Shown here piece by piece: positions 28,562-37,525 of a DNA stretch of 64,000 nucleotides. The position numbers and the translations under genes were made by a program. Position 1 is the stretch's first letter. Each line of letters begins with the position of its first letter. Under the pieces are notes generated by a model. It was not told where the DNA came from. It saw only the letters and a program-made list of their open reading frames with translations, and searched no databases. This stretch comes from Lachnospiraceae bacterium KM106-2 (GTDB lineage Bacteria; Bacillota; Clostridia; Lachnospirales; Lachnospiraceae), in NCBI GenBank assembly GCA_009731425.1, contig AP018794.1, positions 1,495,960 to 1,559,959 on the forward strand. The letters are read 5' to 3'.

Positions 28562-29704
28562 TTATTTCTCCTTAATCTTTATTACACGAAATACTTGTTC
28601 TACTGCATTTGCCATATTCCTCTTTGCATTTTCTCCTGCTAATGCTTCCTCTAACGTAACAAGCGAACGAAGGATTGGGAAAAAGGCATCGATTCCTTCC
28701 TGATTACATTCTTTTGCCTCTTCGGTCACACATCCGGCAAAAGCTAACACCGGTTTTTCATACTTTTTCGCTAATTTAGCAACTCCAATCGGAGCCTTTC
28801 CCATAGCAGTCTGTCCATCCAGACGTCCTTCTCCGGTAATAACGTAATCTGCATCTTTTAGATACTGCTCCAATTTCGTCTCTTCTAACACGATCTTAAT
28901 ACCAGATTCTAATTTTGCATTAGTAAAGGTCAAAAATGCGAATCCCATCCCACCAGCTGCACCTGTTCCAGGATATTCTTGATCGGCATGTTCATACTTT
29001 TTCTTTGCTAATGCAGCATATTGATTCAACCACTCATCCATTTCTTCCACCATTTGAGGCGTAGCACCCTTTTGTGGACCATAGATAGCACTACATCCTT
29101 CTTTACCACAGAGTGGATTGGTTACATCACAGGCAATCTTAAATTCACATTCTGACAGTTCAGGAATTACCTGATCATCTGTAATCGTAACTAAATCTTT
29201 AAGACCGATAGCTCCATGAGCAACTTGTTCTCCATTTTTATCAAGGAAGCCATATCCCAATGCCTGCAGCATTCCGATACCTCCATCATTTGTGGCGCTT
29301 CCTCCAATTCCTACGATAAATCTACGGCATCCTTTGTCGATGGCATCCTTGATAACCTCTCCAACACCATACGTAGTTGTATGAAGTGGATTTTTCTCAT
29401 TGTCATTTACTAATGTGATACCTGCAGCACCAGACATTTCGATAATTGCAGTATACGTACTTTCGATCATCCCATACTTGCAATTGACCTCTTTTCCAGC
29501 AGGACCAGTTACTTTAACTTGATTGATGGTGCCATTCATGCCGCACACAAGTGCATCAACCGTTCCTTCACCACCATCTGCCAGTGGTCGGATCGCTACT
29601 TCTGCATCCTGATATACTCTTTTTATTCCTTCACTAATTGCATAGCCTGCATCCATCGAGGTTAAACTACCTTTTAGTGAATCTATTGCTACAACTACCT
29701 TCAT
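28562..29704 (-). CDS. Glycerate kinase (GlxK/GarK family)
   Basis: A 380-residue enzyme spanning the two-domain glycerate kinase fold. The conserved segments KVVVAIDSLKGSLTSMDAG, RPLADGGEGTVDAL, GIGGSATNDGGIGMLQALG, CDVTNPLCGKEGC and ITGEGRLDGQTAMGKAPIGVA are intact. It phosphorylates D-glycerate, feeding glycolysis. First gene of a two-gene operon with the permease and divergent from the CdaR regulator. GGAGG precedes the ATG. Confidence 0.94.
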   Translation of the reverse strand: MKVVVAIDSLKGSLTSMDAGYAISEGIKRVYQDAEVAIRPLADGGEGTVDALVCGMNGTINQVKVTGPAGKEVNCKYGMIESTYTAIIEMSGAAGITLVNDNEKNPLHTTTYGVGEVIKDAIDKGCRRFIVGIGGSATNDGGIGMLQALGYGFLDKNGEQVAHGAIGLKDLVTITDDQVIPELSECEFKIACDVTNPLCGKEGCSAIYGPQKGATPQMVEEMDEWLNQYAALAKKKYEHADQEYPGTGAAGGMGFAFLTFTNAKLESGIKIVLEETKLEQYLKDADYVITGEGRLDGQTAMGKAPIGVAKLAKKYEKPVLAFAGCVTEEAKECNQEGIDAFFPILRSLVTLEEALAGENAKRNMANAVEQVFRVIKIKEK

Positions 29705-29862
29705 TTATGCTTCCTCCATTTACTTTTACTATTATTATCTTATCAAATACCTTTCTTAATTCGTATGTTTCACATAATAATTTATATTCAGTCTTGACCT
29801 TTATTTTTATACTCGTTAAGATAGACATACATATTTTGTAAATCAATCCTCAGGAGAATACC

Positions 29863-30945
29863 ATGATAACACACGTAGACAAAAATTTAGCAGCCCAGAT
29901 CATTCAAACCGTGAAACAAACCTGCAACCAGGAAATTCATTTTATCGATCACGATGGCATTATCTATGCCAGCAGTAATAACGCTAAAGTCGGGGTCTAT
30001 CAAGAAGCTGCACTTACAGCACTAAAGTCCCAAGCAATGGTCGAAATTAAAGAAGACAACCACTTTAATAATATAAAAAAAGGAGTCAATCTTCCAGTAT
30101 TCCACAATAATTCTATTATTACCATCATCGGAATCGCTGGTGATCCTGATGAAGTAAGATCCTATGCCTATCTAGCTGAACAGATCACACAATTGTTGAT
30201 CCGTGACCAGGAACTCTATGTTTCTTCCCGTACAGAGACCGAAATGAGAAATTACATCATTCAGTCGCTTATCCATGGACGTAATTTGAACCAAGAACAC
30301 CTTTATACCTGTCTTGCACAGATGGAACTAACAAAGACTGCTTCCCTTCGTTGTATGGTCATCAAGCTTCATTCTCGTTACAACTTGACAAATATTGCAT
30401 TAATTGAGCAATCGATCTATCAGTTGTTTCAATCTACAAGTATAACACTTTATACGTATAATTATCCAAATGAATATATCGCTTTGATCAATGATACTCA
30501 ATTTGAAGCTTGTGTCCCTGTTTTTCAAAACTTTGCAAAACAATATGATCATATCATCAATATCGCCATTGGTGGAAGATTTGAAATTTCGCACATGGCG
30601 AACTCTTACCGTACTGCCTTATTCACCCTGAAAAGTCTGGCCAATAAGCATACTCCATTTGCAGTTTTTGATGATCTGAATTTAGAGATCATCCTTACAA
30701 ATTTAGATCATACAACAAAAGACAACTACCTTCTAAAGACGGTAGCTGCCTTATCTAGTGAAGAAATGGAATTATTAGAAATCTATTATGAAGAAGACAT
30801 GTCTTTAACAAAGACCTGTGAGCGTCTCTATCTTCATAAAAATACGGTTCAGTATAAGTTAGACCGTATTCATAAACTCTGTGGCTATAATCCTCGTAAG
30901 TTTAGGGATGCTGTAATTCTTTATATTGCAACTAGAATTCACTAG
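29863..30945 (+). CDS. CdaR-type sugar diacid/glycerate regulator
   Basis: A 360-residue activator. The N-terminal diacid-recognition domain (about 1-135; QIIQTVKQTCNQEIHFIDHDGIIYASS) is followed by a central GGDEF-like linker region and the C-terminal PucR/CdaR helix-turn-helix (about 300-358; EDMSLTKTCERLYLHKNTVQYKLDRIHKLCGYNPRKFRDA). Such proteins switch on D-glycerate and aldarate uptake genes. It is transcribed away from the glycerate kinase operon across a 158-base intergenic region, the expected place for its operator. Its stop codon directly abuts the convergent ABC permease gene, with no terminator between. Confidence 0.9.
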   Translation: MITHVDKNLAAQIIQTVKQTCNQEIHFIDHDGIIYASSNNAKVGVYQEAALTALKSQAMVEIKEDNHFNNIKKGVNLPVFHNNSIITIIGIAGDPDEVRSYAYLAEQITQLLIRDQELYVSSRTETEMRNYIIQSLIHGRNLNQEHLYTCLAQMELTKTASLRCMVIKLHSRYNLTNIALIEQSIYQLFQSTSITLYTYNYPNEYIALINDTQFEACVPVFQNFAKQYDHIINIAIGGRFEISHMANSYRTALFTLKSLANKHTPFAVFDDLNLEIILTNLDHTTKDNYLLKTVAALSSEEMELLEIYYEEDMSLTKTCERLYLHKNTVQYKLDRIHKLCGYNPRKFRDAVILYIATRIH

Positions 30946-33183
30946 TTATTCCCGGTTCTTTAAGACTTCTGCTGGTAGGATCTTATTTAATTTTGCCAGC
31001 AGAAGTTCTTTTACAAGGAAAAAGCATAAGACTACGCCAAGATAGACAACTCCGTACATCCACCACGAAAACGTTAAATTCATACCACAGGATACGTTTG
31101 CGATGAGATAAGGATAGACCATATCCATGACCTTCTTAGCCAGTGGAATACAAAAGAGTGCTGCAATCGCTACCAAATAGCCATTTCCATCTAAATAGAA
31201 CTTCTGAACCTCTCGGTTCTCATACCCAAATACTTTCATCAACGAGATATGAAATCCCGATCGTTCGATCATGACATTTACCATCAAATACATAACTCCT
31301 ATAAAGATACCGATTGCTACTATCAGTAATGTGATGACCATTGATCTCATGCTGTTAATAAATACATCTGAACTACGAACGACCTCTTTTCTTGTTGTAA
31401 TGGAATAAATCTTCTCATCTGGAATGCTTAATTTATGATCGGATAATACTGCATTAAAATAACGGTTCTTTTGGTAAAATAGCTCTCTCATACTATCAAT
31501 ATCCATAAACAGCGTTAAGCCTACTGAATATGGAACGACCTTATCAATAACAAAAGTATACTTTTTACCACTTACTTTATTCTTAATACTTAAGCAGTCT
31601 CCTATACCTAAGTTAAATTTTGTCGCTGCTGATGAGGAGATCGCAACTCTTGCAGTTCCCTTTTTCAGATGAAATGGAAAATACTTATTTGTTGAATCGA
31701 TTCCCATCAGTGATACATCTTGATCATATCCAAGTACTTTCTTCTGGAAGGTTTCCACATAGATTGCTTCTCCCCCATTAGGTACTTTCTCTGGTGGCAG
31801 CTGGTACGAATACATATATTGATACTTTGTATCATTTCGAAATTCATCACTCTGGTTCTTACAGATAGTATAGCAATCCAGACCTAACATTATAACTAAT
31901 AAGGCAATAAACATACCGAATACGATTGCAAGACCGGATCGGATCTCCCTTAAAAATTGACGAATTTGAAAACGATGAACAAACTTCATGTGATTTAATG
32001 GAATCTGTTTTAGATGTCTCTTAGGAGCTTCTTTTCGTAACATAGAAAGAACCGGGCGATTTAACATTTGATTCATCACGATGATATTTACGATTGCAGA
32101 TACTACTGGTGGCATAAACATGCCGTAAATGATCAAATATAAAGGATACGTATATGCTGGCTGCGCCAACGAGAAATAATCTAAGGTATCCTGCATCTGA
32201 ACACCACTTCCAATTTTACTTAAACCGATCATGGTACCAATGATTCCTGCCATCATTGTGATCAGTACTGGAAGTGTTAAATAATGAGTTAAGATATTTC
32301 TTTTAGCGATTCCTTGTGCATAGAGCGTTCCGATCACTTCACTATCCTTTTCAATATTATGGACCACAAAGATAGATATGACATAGGTAAATAGGATCAT
32401 AACTATGACTCCTGCTGCTATTCCTGCATATTTATTGATGATGACATCATCTTTGGAAGCCTTGATCCTTGGATTTTCTGTCTGTTTTATGAATTCTTTT
32501 AAGAGCTGTGTCTTTTCCAGTTGTCTTTTTAAGGAGTCTGCACTCTCCTTTTTATGTAATTGGTAACTATAATAAAATTGCTGGGAACGATGATTTTTTC
32601 CCTCTTTTCGTAAGTGTTCATAACTTTCCTTCGTAAGAAAAGCGGTTCCGAATTTGGAGCTTTCTGCATTGCTGTCTGCGGTCGTTTTTAACATACAATC
32701 ATAATCAGGAGTAGAGCCGATTCCTGTGATCGTATAAGATCTGCCACCGATTTGAATCGAATCTTGCACCTTAAGGTTGTTTTTCTTTGCAAACTGCTTT
32801 TCTAATACAACTTCATTTTCCTTCTGAGCTAATCTGCCGCTATCCAATCTGACTAAATTGATCTCCTTACGATTTCGAAATACACGTAAAACGCCATCTT
32901 TCATTACATCATAATCAAAATAATACTGTTTCTCTATGGTGATGCCTTTTTCTTTTAACTTAGATAACGTTTCATCTGGAAGTTCACTTATCGTAGAAAA
33001 CTCGCCATCTTCTAACTGATTCTTCTTTGCATTCTCATCCACACCACTGATCACATTCTCCGCTGCACTGATGACAGACATCACCAAATACATACCGACT
33101 AAGATCATGCCAAATAACGCAAGATAGCTAATTAGATTCTTTTTCAGCTCTCGAAATACTCTACGAAATAATATTCTATCCAT
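30946..33183 (-). CDS. ABC transporter permease, FtsX/MacB-like
   Basis: A 745-residue permease: one N-terminal helix, an extracytoplasmic domain (about 45-255), a first FtsX core with three helices (about 258-375), a second helix-ectodomain unit and a second FtsX core (about 620-730). This two-core type works with a LolD-like ATPase to extrude or sense peptides, lipids or antibiotics. It starts one base after the ATPase gene. TetR-type regulation from the neighbouring gene is likely. Confidence 0.85.
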   Translation of the reverse strand: MDRILFRRVFRELKKNLISYLALFGMILVGMYLVMSVISAAENVISGVDENAKKNQLEDGEFSTISELPDETLSKLKEKGITIEKQYYFDYDVMKDGVLRVFRNRKEINLVRLDSGRLAQKENEVVLEKQFAKKNNLKVQDSIQIGGRSYTITGIGSTPDYDCMLKTTADSNAESSKFGTAFLTKESYEHLRKEGKNHRSQQFYYSYQLHKKESADSLKRQLEKTQLLKEFIKQTENPRIKASKDDVIINKYAGIAAGVIVMILFTYVISIFVVHNIEKDSEVIGTLYAQGIAKRNILTHYLTLPVLITMMAGIIGTMIGLSKIGSGVQMQDTLDYFSLAQPAYTYPLYLIIYGMFMPPVVSAIVNIIVMNQMLNRPVLSMLRKEAPKRHLKQIPLNHMKFVHRFQIRQFLREIRSGLAIVFGMFIALLVIMLGLDCYTICKNQSDEFRNDTKYQYMYSYQLPPEKVPNGGEAIYVETFQKKVLGYDQDVSLMGIDSTNKYFPFHLKKGTARVAISSSAATKFNLGIGDCLSIKNKVSGKKYTFVIDKVVPYSVGLTLFMDIDSMRELFYQKNRYFNAVLSDHKLSIPDEKIYSITTRKEVVRSSDVFINSMRSMVITLLIVAIGIFIGVMYLMVNVMIERSGFHISLMKVFGYENREVQKFYLDGNGYLVAIAALFCIPLAKKVMDMVYPYLIANVSCGMNLTFSWWMYGVVYLGVVLCFFLVKELLLAKLNKILPAEVLKNRE

Positions 33184-33184
33184 A

Positions 33185-33886
33185 TTATAAATCCTCCAAG
33201 TCTGCTGCTTTTACGATAACCTCATTTTGATAATCTTTTACCACTCTGCCATCTTTGATCTTAATGACTTTATGCACCATATCTTTAATCGTTGTATTAT
33301 GTGTTACGATCAACATTGTTGTTCCATATAACTGATTGATCTTCTCTAATAGGATCAAAATATCTTTTGATGTGGCGCTGTCTAAAGCTCCTGTTGGTTC
33401 ATCACAAAGTAATAATTTCGGATTCTTAACGAGTGCTCTAGCAATGGCACAACGTTGTTGCTGTCCCCCTGATAATTCGGATGGAAATTTATTCTGATGT
33501 TCTGTTAAACCTAATGTACCTAGCAGTTCATCAATATTAAGGGGCGTCTTCGTAAGATAAGCACATACTTCAATATTCTCTCGCACCGTAAGATTATAGA
33601 CCAAATTATAGAATTGAAAGATGAATCCTAAGTTATCCCTTCGGTATTTCATTAATTTCTTTTGATTCATTCCATTGATTTCTAATCCATCTACTTTTAT
33701 GGAGCCCGAATTAATCGTATCCAATCCCCCAATGGCATTTAATAACGTTGATTTTCCCGAACCACTTGGGCCTAGAATTACACACATCTGTCCTTTTTCT
33801 ACACTAGTATTAACTCCTTTTAACACTTCCATGTAGCTTCCATTCTGACCATAACTTTTATGAACTTCTCTTATTTCTACATACAT
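33185..33886 (-). CDS. ABC transporter ATP-binding protein, LolD/MacB-like
   Basis: A 233-residue ATPase with Walker A GPSGSGKST (about 39-47), Q-loop QFYNL, signature LSGGQQQR (about 137), Walker B LLLCDEPTGALD and the switch His in LIVTHN. Partner of the downstream permease. A 13-bp palindrome identical to one in front of the tetR-type gene lies 21 bases upstream of its start. Confidence 0.93.
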   Translation of the reverse strand: MYVEIREVHKSYGQNGSYMEVLKGVNTSVEKGQMCVILGPSGSGKSTLLNAIGGLDTINSGSIKVDGLEINGMNQKKLMKYRRDNLGFIFQFYNLVYNLTVRENIEVCAYLTKTPLNIDELLGTLGLTEHQNKFPSELSGGQQQRCAIARALVKNPKLLLCDEPTGALDSATSKDILILLEKINQLYGTTMLIVTHNTTIKDMVHKVIKIKDGRVVKDYQNEVIVKAADLEDL

Positions 33887-33906
33887 CTTATTTTCCTCCT
33901 TTTTAG

Positions 33907-33919
33907 ATAACAGTGTTAT
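33907..33919. promoter_or_regulatory. TetR-type operator 1
   Basis: ATAACAGTGTTAT, a perfect palindrome around one central base, upstream of the ABC operon. Its reverse complement is identical to the palindrome at 34633-34645 upstream of the TetR gene. Confidence 0.75.
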
Positions 33920-33964
33920 GTTAATTTGCTTTTTTTAGCTATATGCACTTGGCATATAGCTTTC

Positions 33965-34603
33965 TTATTCATTATTGTTATTTTGTTTTTCCAATCCTTC
34001 ATACATTCCATTCCAGCCACTAATTAGGAAATGGATCATATTCACTAACTCTTCTTTTGCAGCCTCTTTAGAAGGTTCATGTGCTAATAGATACGCAAAT
34101 GCTTCTATTTGCATATGAGACATCCAATGGATGACTTGTTTGCTGATCGGTTTAGTCTTTCTTATATCAGTAACCACATTAGATAACATCTGGTTATGAA
34201 TCTCTGTAATTGAAATGATCTCATCTTGAAAATTCTCATATTTTGAACCTTGTGATTTCAAAAGCACTAACAAAAATTCATCACGATATTGATATAGATA
34301 ATCAATTACTTCTAAAGCAACTTCGATATCATCATCATGATCCTCCAAACCAACTCCGGATTTTGCCGCCTGCTTTTCCTCTTCATAGTGTGCCAATGCC
34401 AATTCTCGAAGCTTCGTTAAAGGTGCATCGACAATATTTCCAAATAAATCTTCTTTATCTTGAAAGAAAAAATACAAAGCACCGGTTGTTACTTCCGCTT
34501 TCTTACAAATTGACCGCAAGGAAGCCTTCAGATAACCTTTTTCCATGAATTCTTCCTTGGCAGCCGATAATAGATGTTCTTTCGTCCTGGAATCTGCTTT
34601 CAT
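33965..34603 (-). CDS. TetR family transcriptional regulator
   Basis: A 212-residue regulator with the N-terminal helix-turn-helix (about 8-50; LLSAAKEEFMEKGYLKASLRSICKKAEVTTGALYFFFQDKEDLF) and a helical ligand-binding domain of no recognised subclass. It is transcribed just ahead of the ABC ATPase and permease. Matching palindromes precede both transcription units, so it most likely represses itself and the transporter until an inducer binds. Confidence 0.92.
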   Translation of the reverse strand: MKADSRTKEHLLSAAKEEFMEKGYLKASLRSICKKAEVTTGALYFFFQDKEDLFGNIVDAPLTKLRELALAHYEEEKQAAKSGVGLEDHDDDIEVALEVIDYLYQYRDEFLLVLLKSQGSKYENFQDEIISITEIHNQMLSNVVTDIRKTKPISKQVIHWMSHMQIEAFAYLLAHEPSKEAAKEELVNMIHFLISGWNGMYEGLEKQNNNNE

Positions 34604-34632
34604 TCGAAATGCCTCCTATTGATTCTCTTTAC

Positions 34633-34645
34633 ATAACACTGTTAT
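34633..34645. promoter_or_regulatory. TetR-type operator 2
   Basis: ATAACACTGTTAT, extended to a 15-bp palindrome CATAACACTGTTATG, 30 bases upstream of the TetR start. Confidence 0.75.
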
Positions 34646-34695
34646 GTTATCACTACCATTTACCAATGTCAACCATTTCTTAATAGAAATAAAAA

Positions 34696-34726
34696 ACCCA
34701 GTATCAACGTAATGTCGATACTGGGT
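34696..34726 (-). terminator. Terminator of the flavodoxin operon
   Basis: A perfect 10-bp stem (34696-34705 with 34717-34726) followed on the minus strand by T6, directly after the flavodoxin stop codon. Confidence 0.9.
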
Positions 34727-34732
34727 CCTTTT

Positions 34733-35164
34733 CTAGTTAGATGCGATCTTTTCACCAAAGTTACGGCAGCTTGTCAAACCATCATCCTCTGGAGTTTCAT
34801 TGACGATCAGTCCTTCTCCTCCAATAACAGATGCTCCCGCATTTTCAATTCGTTCTGCCCAATCTCTCATCCATTGGCCATCACCCCATCCATAGGATCC
34901 GAATAAAGCTACTTTTTTCCCTGTAAGATGAGATTCCAATTCAGCCATAAAAGGTTCCATTTCTGTCTCTTCCAGTTCTTCTGCTCCCATTGCCGGGCAG
35001 CCAAGTACAAAGATACTGTCTTGTTCTAAATCAGCAACACTACAATTACCTACTTCAAGAAGAACTGCTTCTTTCCCCGCTTGTTTAATTCCTTCTGCGA
35101 TAGCTCCTGCCATCATTTCTGTATTTCCTGTCTGTGTCCAATAAATTACTTTTACTTGTTCCAT
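34733..35164 (-). CDS. Flavodoxin
   Basis: A 143-residue flavodoxin. The FMN phosphate loop is WTQTGNTEMMA (about 9-19), and the FMN-contacting loops LGCPAMGAEELEE and FGSYGWGDGQWM are intact. It is a small electron carrier that often replaces ferredoxin under iron limitation. It follows the DUF3793 gene by 14 bases. The operon promoter carries a Fur-like box. Confidence 0.95.
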   Translation of the reverse strand: MEQVKVIYWTQTGNTEMMAGAIAEGIKQAGKEAVLLEVGNCSVADLEQDSIFVLGCPAMGAEELEETEMEPFMAELESHLTGKKVALFGSYGWGDGQWMRDWAERIENAGASVIGGEGLIVNETPEDDGLTSCRNFGEKIASN

Positions 35165-35178
35165 CCCTTTTTGCTCCT

Positions 35179-35775
35179 TTACTTGACGATATATTGGTGC
35201 ATGATATGATTTACACTGATACCCTGAGCAATCATACGAATAACTTGCTCTTTTGCATCATTGTATTCTTGGAAGGTTTTTTGCGCTTTGGCTACATCAC
35301 CATATACTTTCCAATAACCAGTATATAAGAAGTTTTTTCCCTCTTCTCGAATAAATCCAAGCACATCCTCAGAAGGATAGCCTAGGAATAAACCCATTTC
35401 ATGAGGGAAACCTGCTTCACCTTTTGAATAGCTTTCATAGCGATTTGAGAATTTTTCAAGCTGCACTGCCATCTTTTCTTCGTGATAACCAAGCATCTGC
35501 ATGATCTCTGCAACTGACTGCTCTCTTAAGTATTCTTCTAAAGCTTTCTCATCATAGATTAAGAATGTAACTTTATCTTCTGTCTCTAGTAAGAGATAAC
35601 ACGAAAGTACACTATCATCAAATGTTCTTTGAACCGTTTCCTTTAAGAAAGCTTCTACAATTAATAAATTTGCAACTTTGATCCCGGTTAATACCGGCGC
35701 ACACTGTAGCGCTAACTTTGTGCTTAACTCCCTACGATTCATTTTTATCACGATTTGCAATACCTCTCTACTCAT
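35179..35775 (-). CDS. DUF3793 family protein
   Basis: A 198-residue protein of the DUF3793 family, recognised from its central pattern: EMGLFLGYPSEDVLGFI, then NFLYTGYWKVYGD (about 125-160), and CAPVLTGIKVANL near the start. The family is found in clostridia, often next to flavodoxins, and its function is unknown. The ATG at 35775 has AAGGGAG at good spacing, so the first six residues of the longer reading are excluded. Linked to iron homeostasis by its promoter. Confidence 0.75.
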   Translation of the reverse strand: MSREVLQIVIKMNRRELSTKLALQCAPVLTGIKVANLLIVEAFLKETVQRTFDDSVLSCYLLLETEDKVTFLIYDEKALEEYLREQSVAEIMQMLGYHEEKMAVQLEKFSNRYESYSKGEAGFPHEMGLFLGYPSEDVLGFIREEGKNFLYTGYWKVYGDVAKAQKTFQEYNDAKEQVIRMIAQGISVNHIMHQYIVK

Positions 35776-35807
35776 ATTTCTCCCTTCTATCATGTATCCT
35801 TTTTATT

Positions 35808-35866
35808 TGAGAACCATTATCATTTGGTTACGAGGTTAGTATACACTAACTTAAATTAGGTGTCAA
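35808..35866 (-). promoter_or_regulatory. Promoter with Fur-like box for the DUF3793-flavodoxin operon
   Basis: On the minus strand TTGACA (35861-35866), 17-base spacer, TATACT (35838-35843). Just downstream, 35808-35822 reads TGAGAACCATTATCA, matching the 7-1-7 Fur box TGATAATNATTATCA at 12 of 14 fixed positions. The position at the start site is a classic repression site. Confidence 0.75.
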
Positions 35867-36009
35867 GTACCTATTTATTGCTTTTTTCGACAATATATGA
35901 TATTATTATCGTTACTCACCTATTTTCTAGGAAATATGGAACATGAATGTTACTATTTTTATTGGAAATGATAGTATTGAGTATTACCAAAGAAAGGATT
36001 CGTTATGAT

Positions 36010-37212
36010 ATGACATTTAATTTAGACATTTATAAAACAATGGCACTCGTTTCACTCGTATTTTATCTTGGGAAATATGTTCGTAACAAATTTTCCATTT
36101 TAACAAAATACTGTATTCCTCCTTCAGTGGTGGGCGGATTCCTCTTCGCTTTATTCATTTTACTTCTTAATGAGACAGGTTTAGCGACGATCAATCTGGA
36201 TACAACGTTACAAAATATATTTATGACTGCTTTCTTTACCAGTATCGGTTTCACCGCTAGTTTAAAAATATTAAAGCAAGGTGGTATCAAGGTATTAATT
36301 ATCCTTGGCTTATCCGCCGGACTTGTATTTTTGCAAAATGTTGTCGGTGTTACACTGGCGAAAGTCTTTAGCTTAGAACCTTTATTAGGACTTTGTACTG
36401 GCTCGATCCCAATGGTCGGAGGTCACGGTACTGCCGGCTCCTTTGGTCCTATGATCGAAGAACTTGGAATCAATGGCGCAACAACTGTTTCCGTTGCTTC
36501 TGCAACTTTTGGATTGATCATGGGTAGTATCATCGGTGGTCTTGTAGCTCGAAGATTGATCATTAGTAAAAACATTAAAACTGTAAAAGATGAGAATTCT
36601 AAAGATACTCCTGATGTTGTTGGCGATTTTAATGAAGAAAATCGCAACATTTTATCTTTTAAACGATTAATGACTGGCGCTTGCTTATTATTTATCGCAA
36701 TGGGAATTGGTTCTTTCGTATCCGAGTTCATCGAATTAACCGGATTAACTTTCCCTTCTTATATCGGTGCAATGCTTGTTGCAGCTGTAATGAGAAATAT
36801 CTCCGATTTTAGAGGAAAAGAAATTGTTGAAAAGGAAATTGAAACTCTTGGTGGTCTTAGTCTTTCCTTCTTCCTTACAATGGCACTAATGGGATTAAAA
36901 CTATGGCAGTTATTCGATCTTGCATTACCATTACTTGTTATGTTAGTGGCGCAAGTACTCTTAGTTGGATTCTTCGCTTACTTCATTACTTTCCGTATCA
37001 TGGGAAGAAACTACGAAGCCGTTGTCTTCTCTTCTGCTATGTGCGGATTCGGTATGGGTGCAACTCCAAATGCAATTGCCAATATGGATGAATTAACAAA
37101 CCGCTATGGTTTCGTTCCAACTCCATATTTTGTAGTTCCGATCGTCGGCGGTCTATTCATCGACTTTGTAAACTCCGGCATCATTACGATCTTCGTAAAT
37201 TTGATTCACTAG
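36010..37212 (+). CDS. gltS: Sodium/glutamate symporter
   Basis: A GltS-type carrier of about 400 residues with two inverted repeats. The re-entrant motifs are visible as CTGSIPMVGGHGTAGSFGP (about 118-136) and CGFGMGATPNAIANM (about 345-360). It imports glutamate with Na+. I use the ATG at 36010 (frame of MTFNLDIYKT), preceded by AAAGGA; the in-frame upstream reading to 35947 is not membrane-protein-like. Its terminator lies in the duplicated hairpin region downstream. Confidence 0.92.
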   Translation: MTFNLDIYKTMALVSLVFYLGKYVRNKFSILTKYCIPPSVVGGFLFALFILLLNETGLATINLDTTLQNIFMTAFFTSIGFTASLKILKQGGIKVLIILGLSAGLVFLQNVVGVTLAKVFSLEPLLGLCTGSIPMVGGHGTAGSFGPMIEELGINGATTVSVASATFGLIMGSIIGGLVARRLIISKNIKTVKDENSKDTPDVVGDFNEENRNILSFKRLMTGACLLFIAMGIGSFVSEFIELTGLTFPSYIGAMLVAAVMRNISDFRGKEIVEKEIETLGGLSLSFFLTMALMGLKLWQLFDLALPLLVMLVAQVLLVGFFAYFITFRIMGRNYEAVVFSSAMCGFGMGATPNAIANMDELTNRYGFVPTPYFVVPIVGGLFIDFVNSGIITIFVNLIH

Positions 37213-37223
37213 CAAGTAACAAA

Positions 37224-37255
37224 AAAGGGTAGCCCCATTAAATGGGACTACCCTT
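37224..37255. terminator. Duplicated bidirectional terminator, left copy
   Basis: A hairpin of 8+4 bp with one mismatch. It is followed by T6 on the minus strand only; the plus side runs straight into the insert. It matches the copy at 37489-37520 at 31 of 32 positions. Confidence 0.85.
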
Positions 37256-37488
37256 CAGACTGTAGACAATCACTTGTACTCACCCGATTTTTATCTTGGG
37301 GAGAGGTTTGGAGAACACCGTTCTCCATTTGAAATCAGAAGCCGGAAACCGCGCTTTTCGGCTTCTGGACTGGTGCGAGCAGGTGGCTGACTTTGCCACT
37401 TGCACGAACGAGTACCAGTCACCACTGATTGAAATAACTGGATGAAAGGTGCCTTTCATCCAAGCTTGGCGACTTTGTCGACAAGCTA
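37256..37488. repeat. Structured 233-bp intergenic insert, candidate MITE or RNA
   Basis: This gene-free stretch holds at least five hairpins in a row: 37310-37326 (7 bp), 37336-37367 (9 bp), 37368-37420 (7 bp with an inner 9-bp stem at 37379-37403), 37441-37462 (perfect 10 bp) and 37464-37488 (6+4 bp). It is bounded by two terminator copies. GTAGACA begins 6 bases inside the left edge and TTTGTCGACA ends 4 bases inside the right edge, making an imperfect inverted end pair. No ORF. A dispersed palindromic repeat, a miniature mobile element or a stable RNA all fit. Confidence 0.65.
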
Positions 37489-37520
37489 AAGGGTAGCCCC
37501 ATTAAATGGGTCTACCCTTT
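37489..37520. terminator. Duplicated bidirectional terminator, right copy
   Basis: Same hairpin as at 37224, here followed by TTTTT on the plus strand, so it is the functional terminator for gltS read-through. The MFS gene on the minus strand ends a few bases away. Confidence 0.85.
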
Positions 37521-37525
37521 TTATA

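Noticed and set aside
33937..33961. 10-bp hairpin between TetR and the ABC ATPase
   Set aside because: Perfect stem, but no T-run on the minus strand; it is more likely a structural or promoter-proximal feature than a terminator.
37256..37488. Group IIC intron, which also inserts at terminators
   Set aside because: Far too short and without a reverse transcriptase or domain V that I can see.
37224..37520. CRISPR-like repeat array
   Set aside because: Only two repeat copies with one 233-base interval; repeats are terminator hairpins and there are no cas genes in the window.
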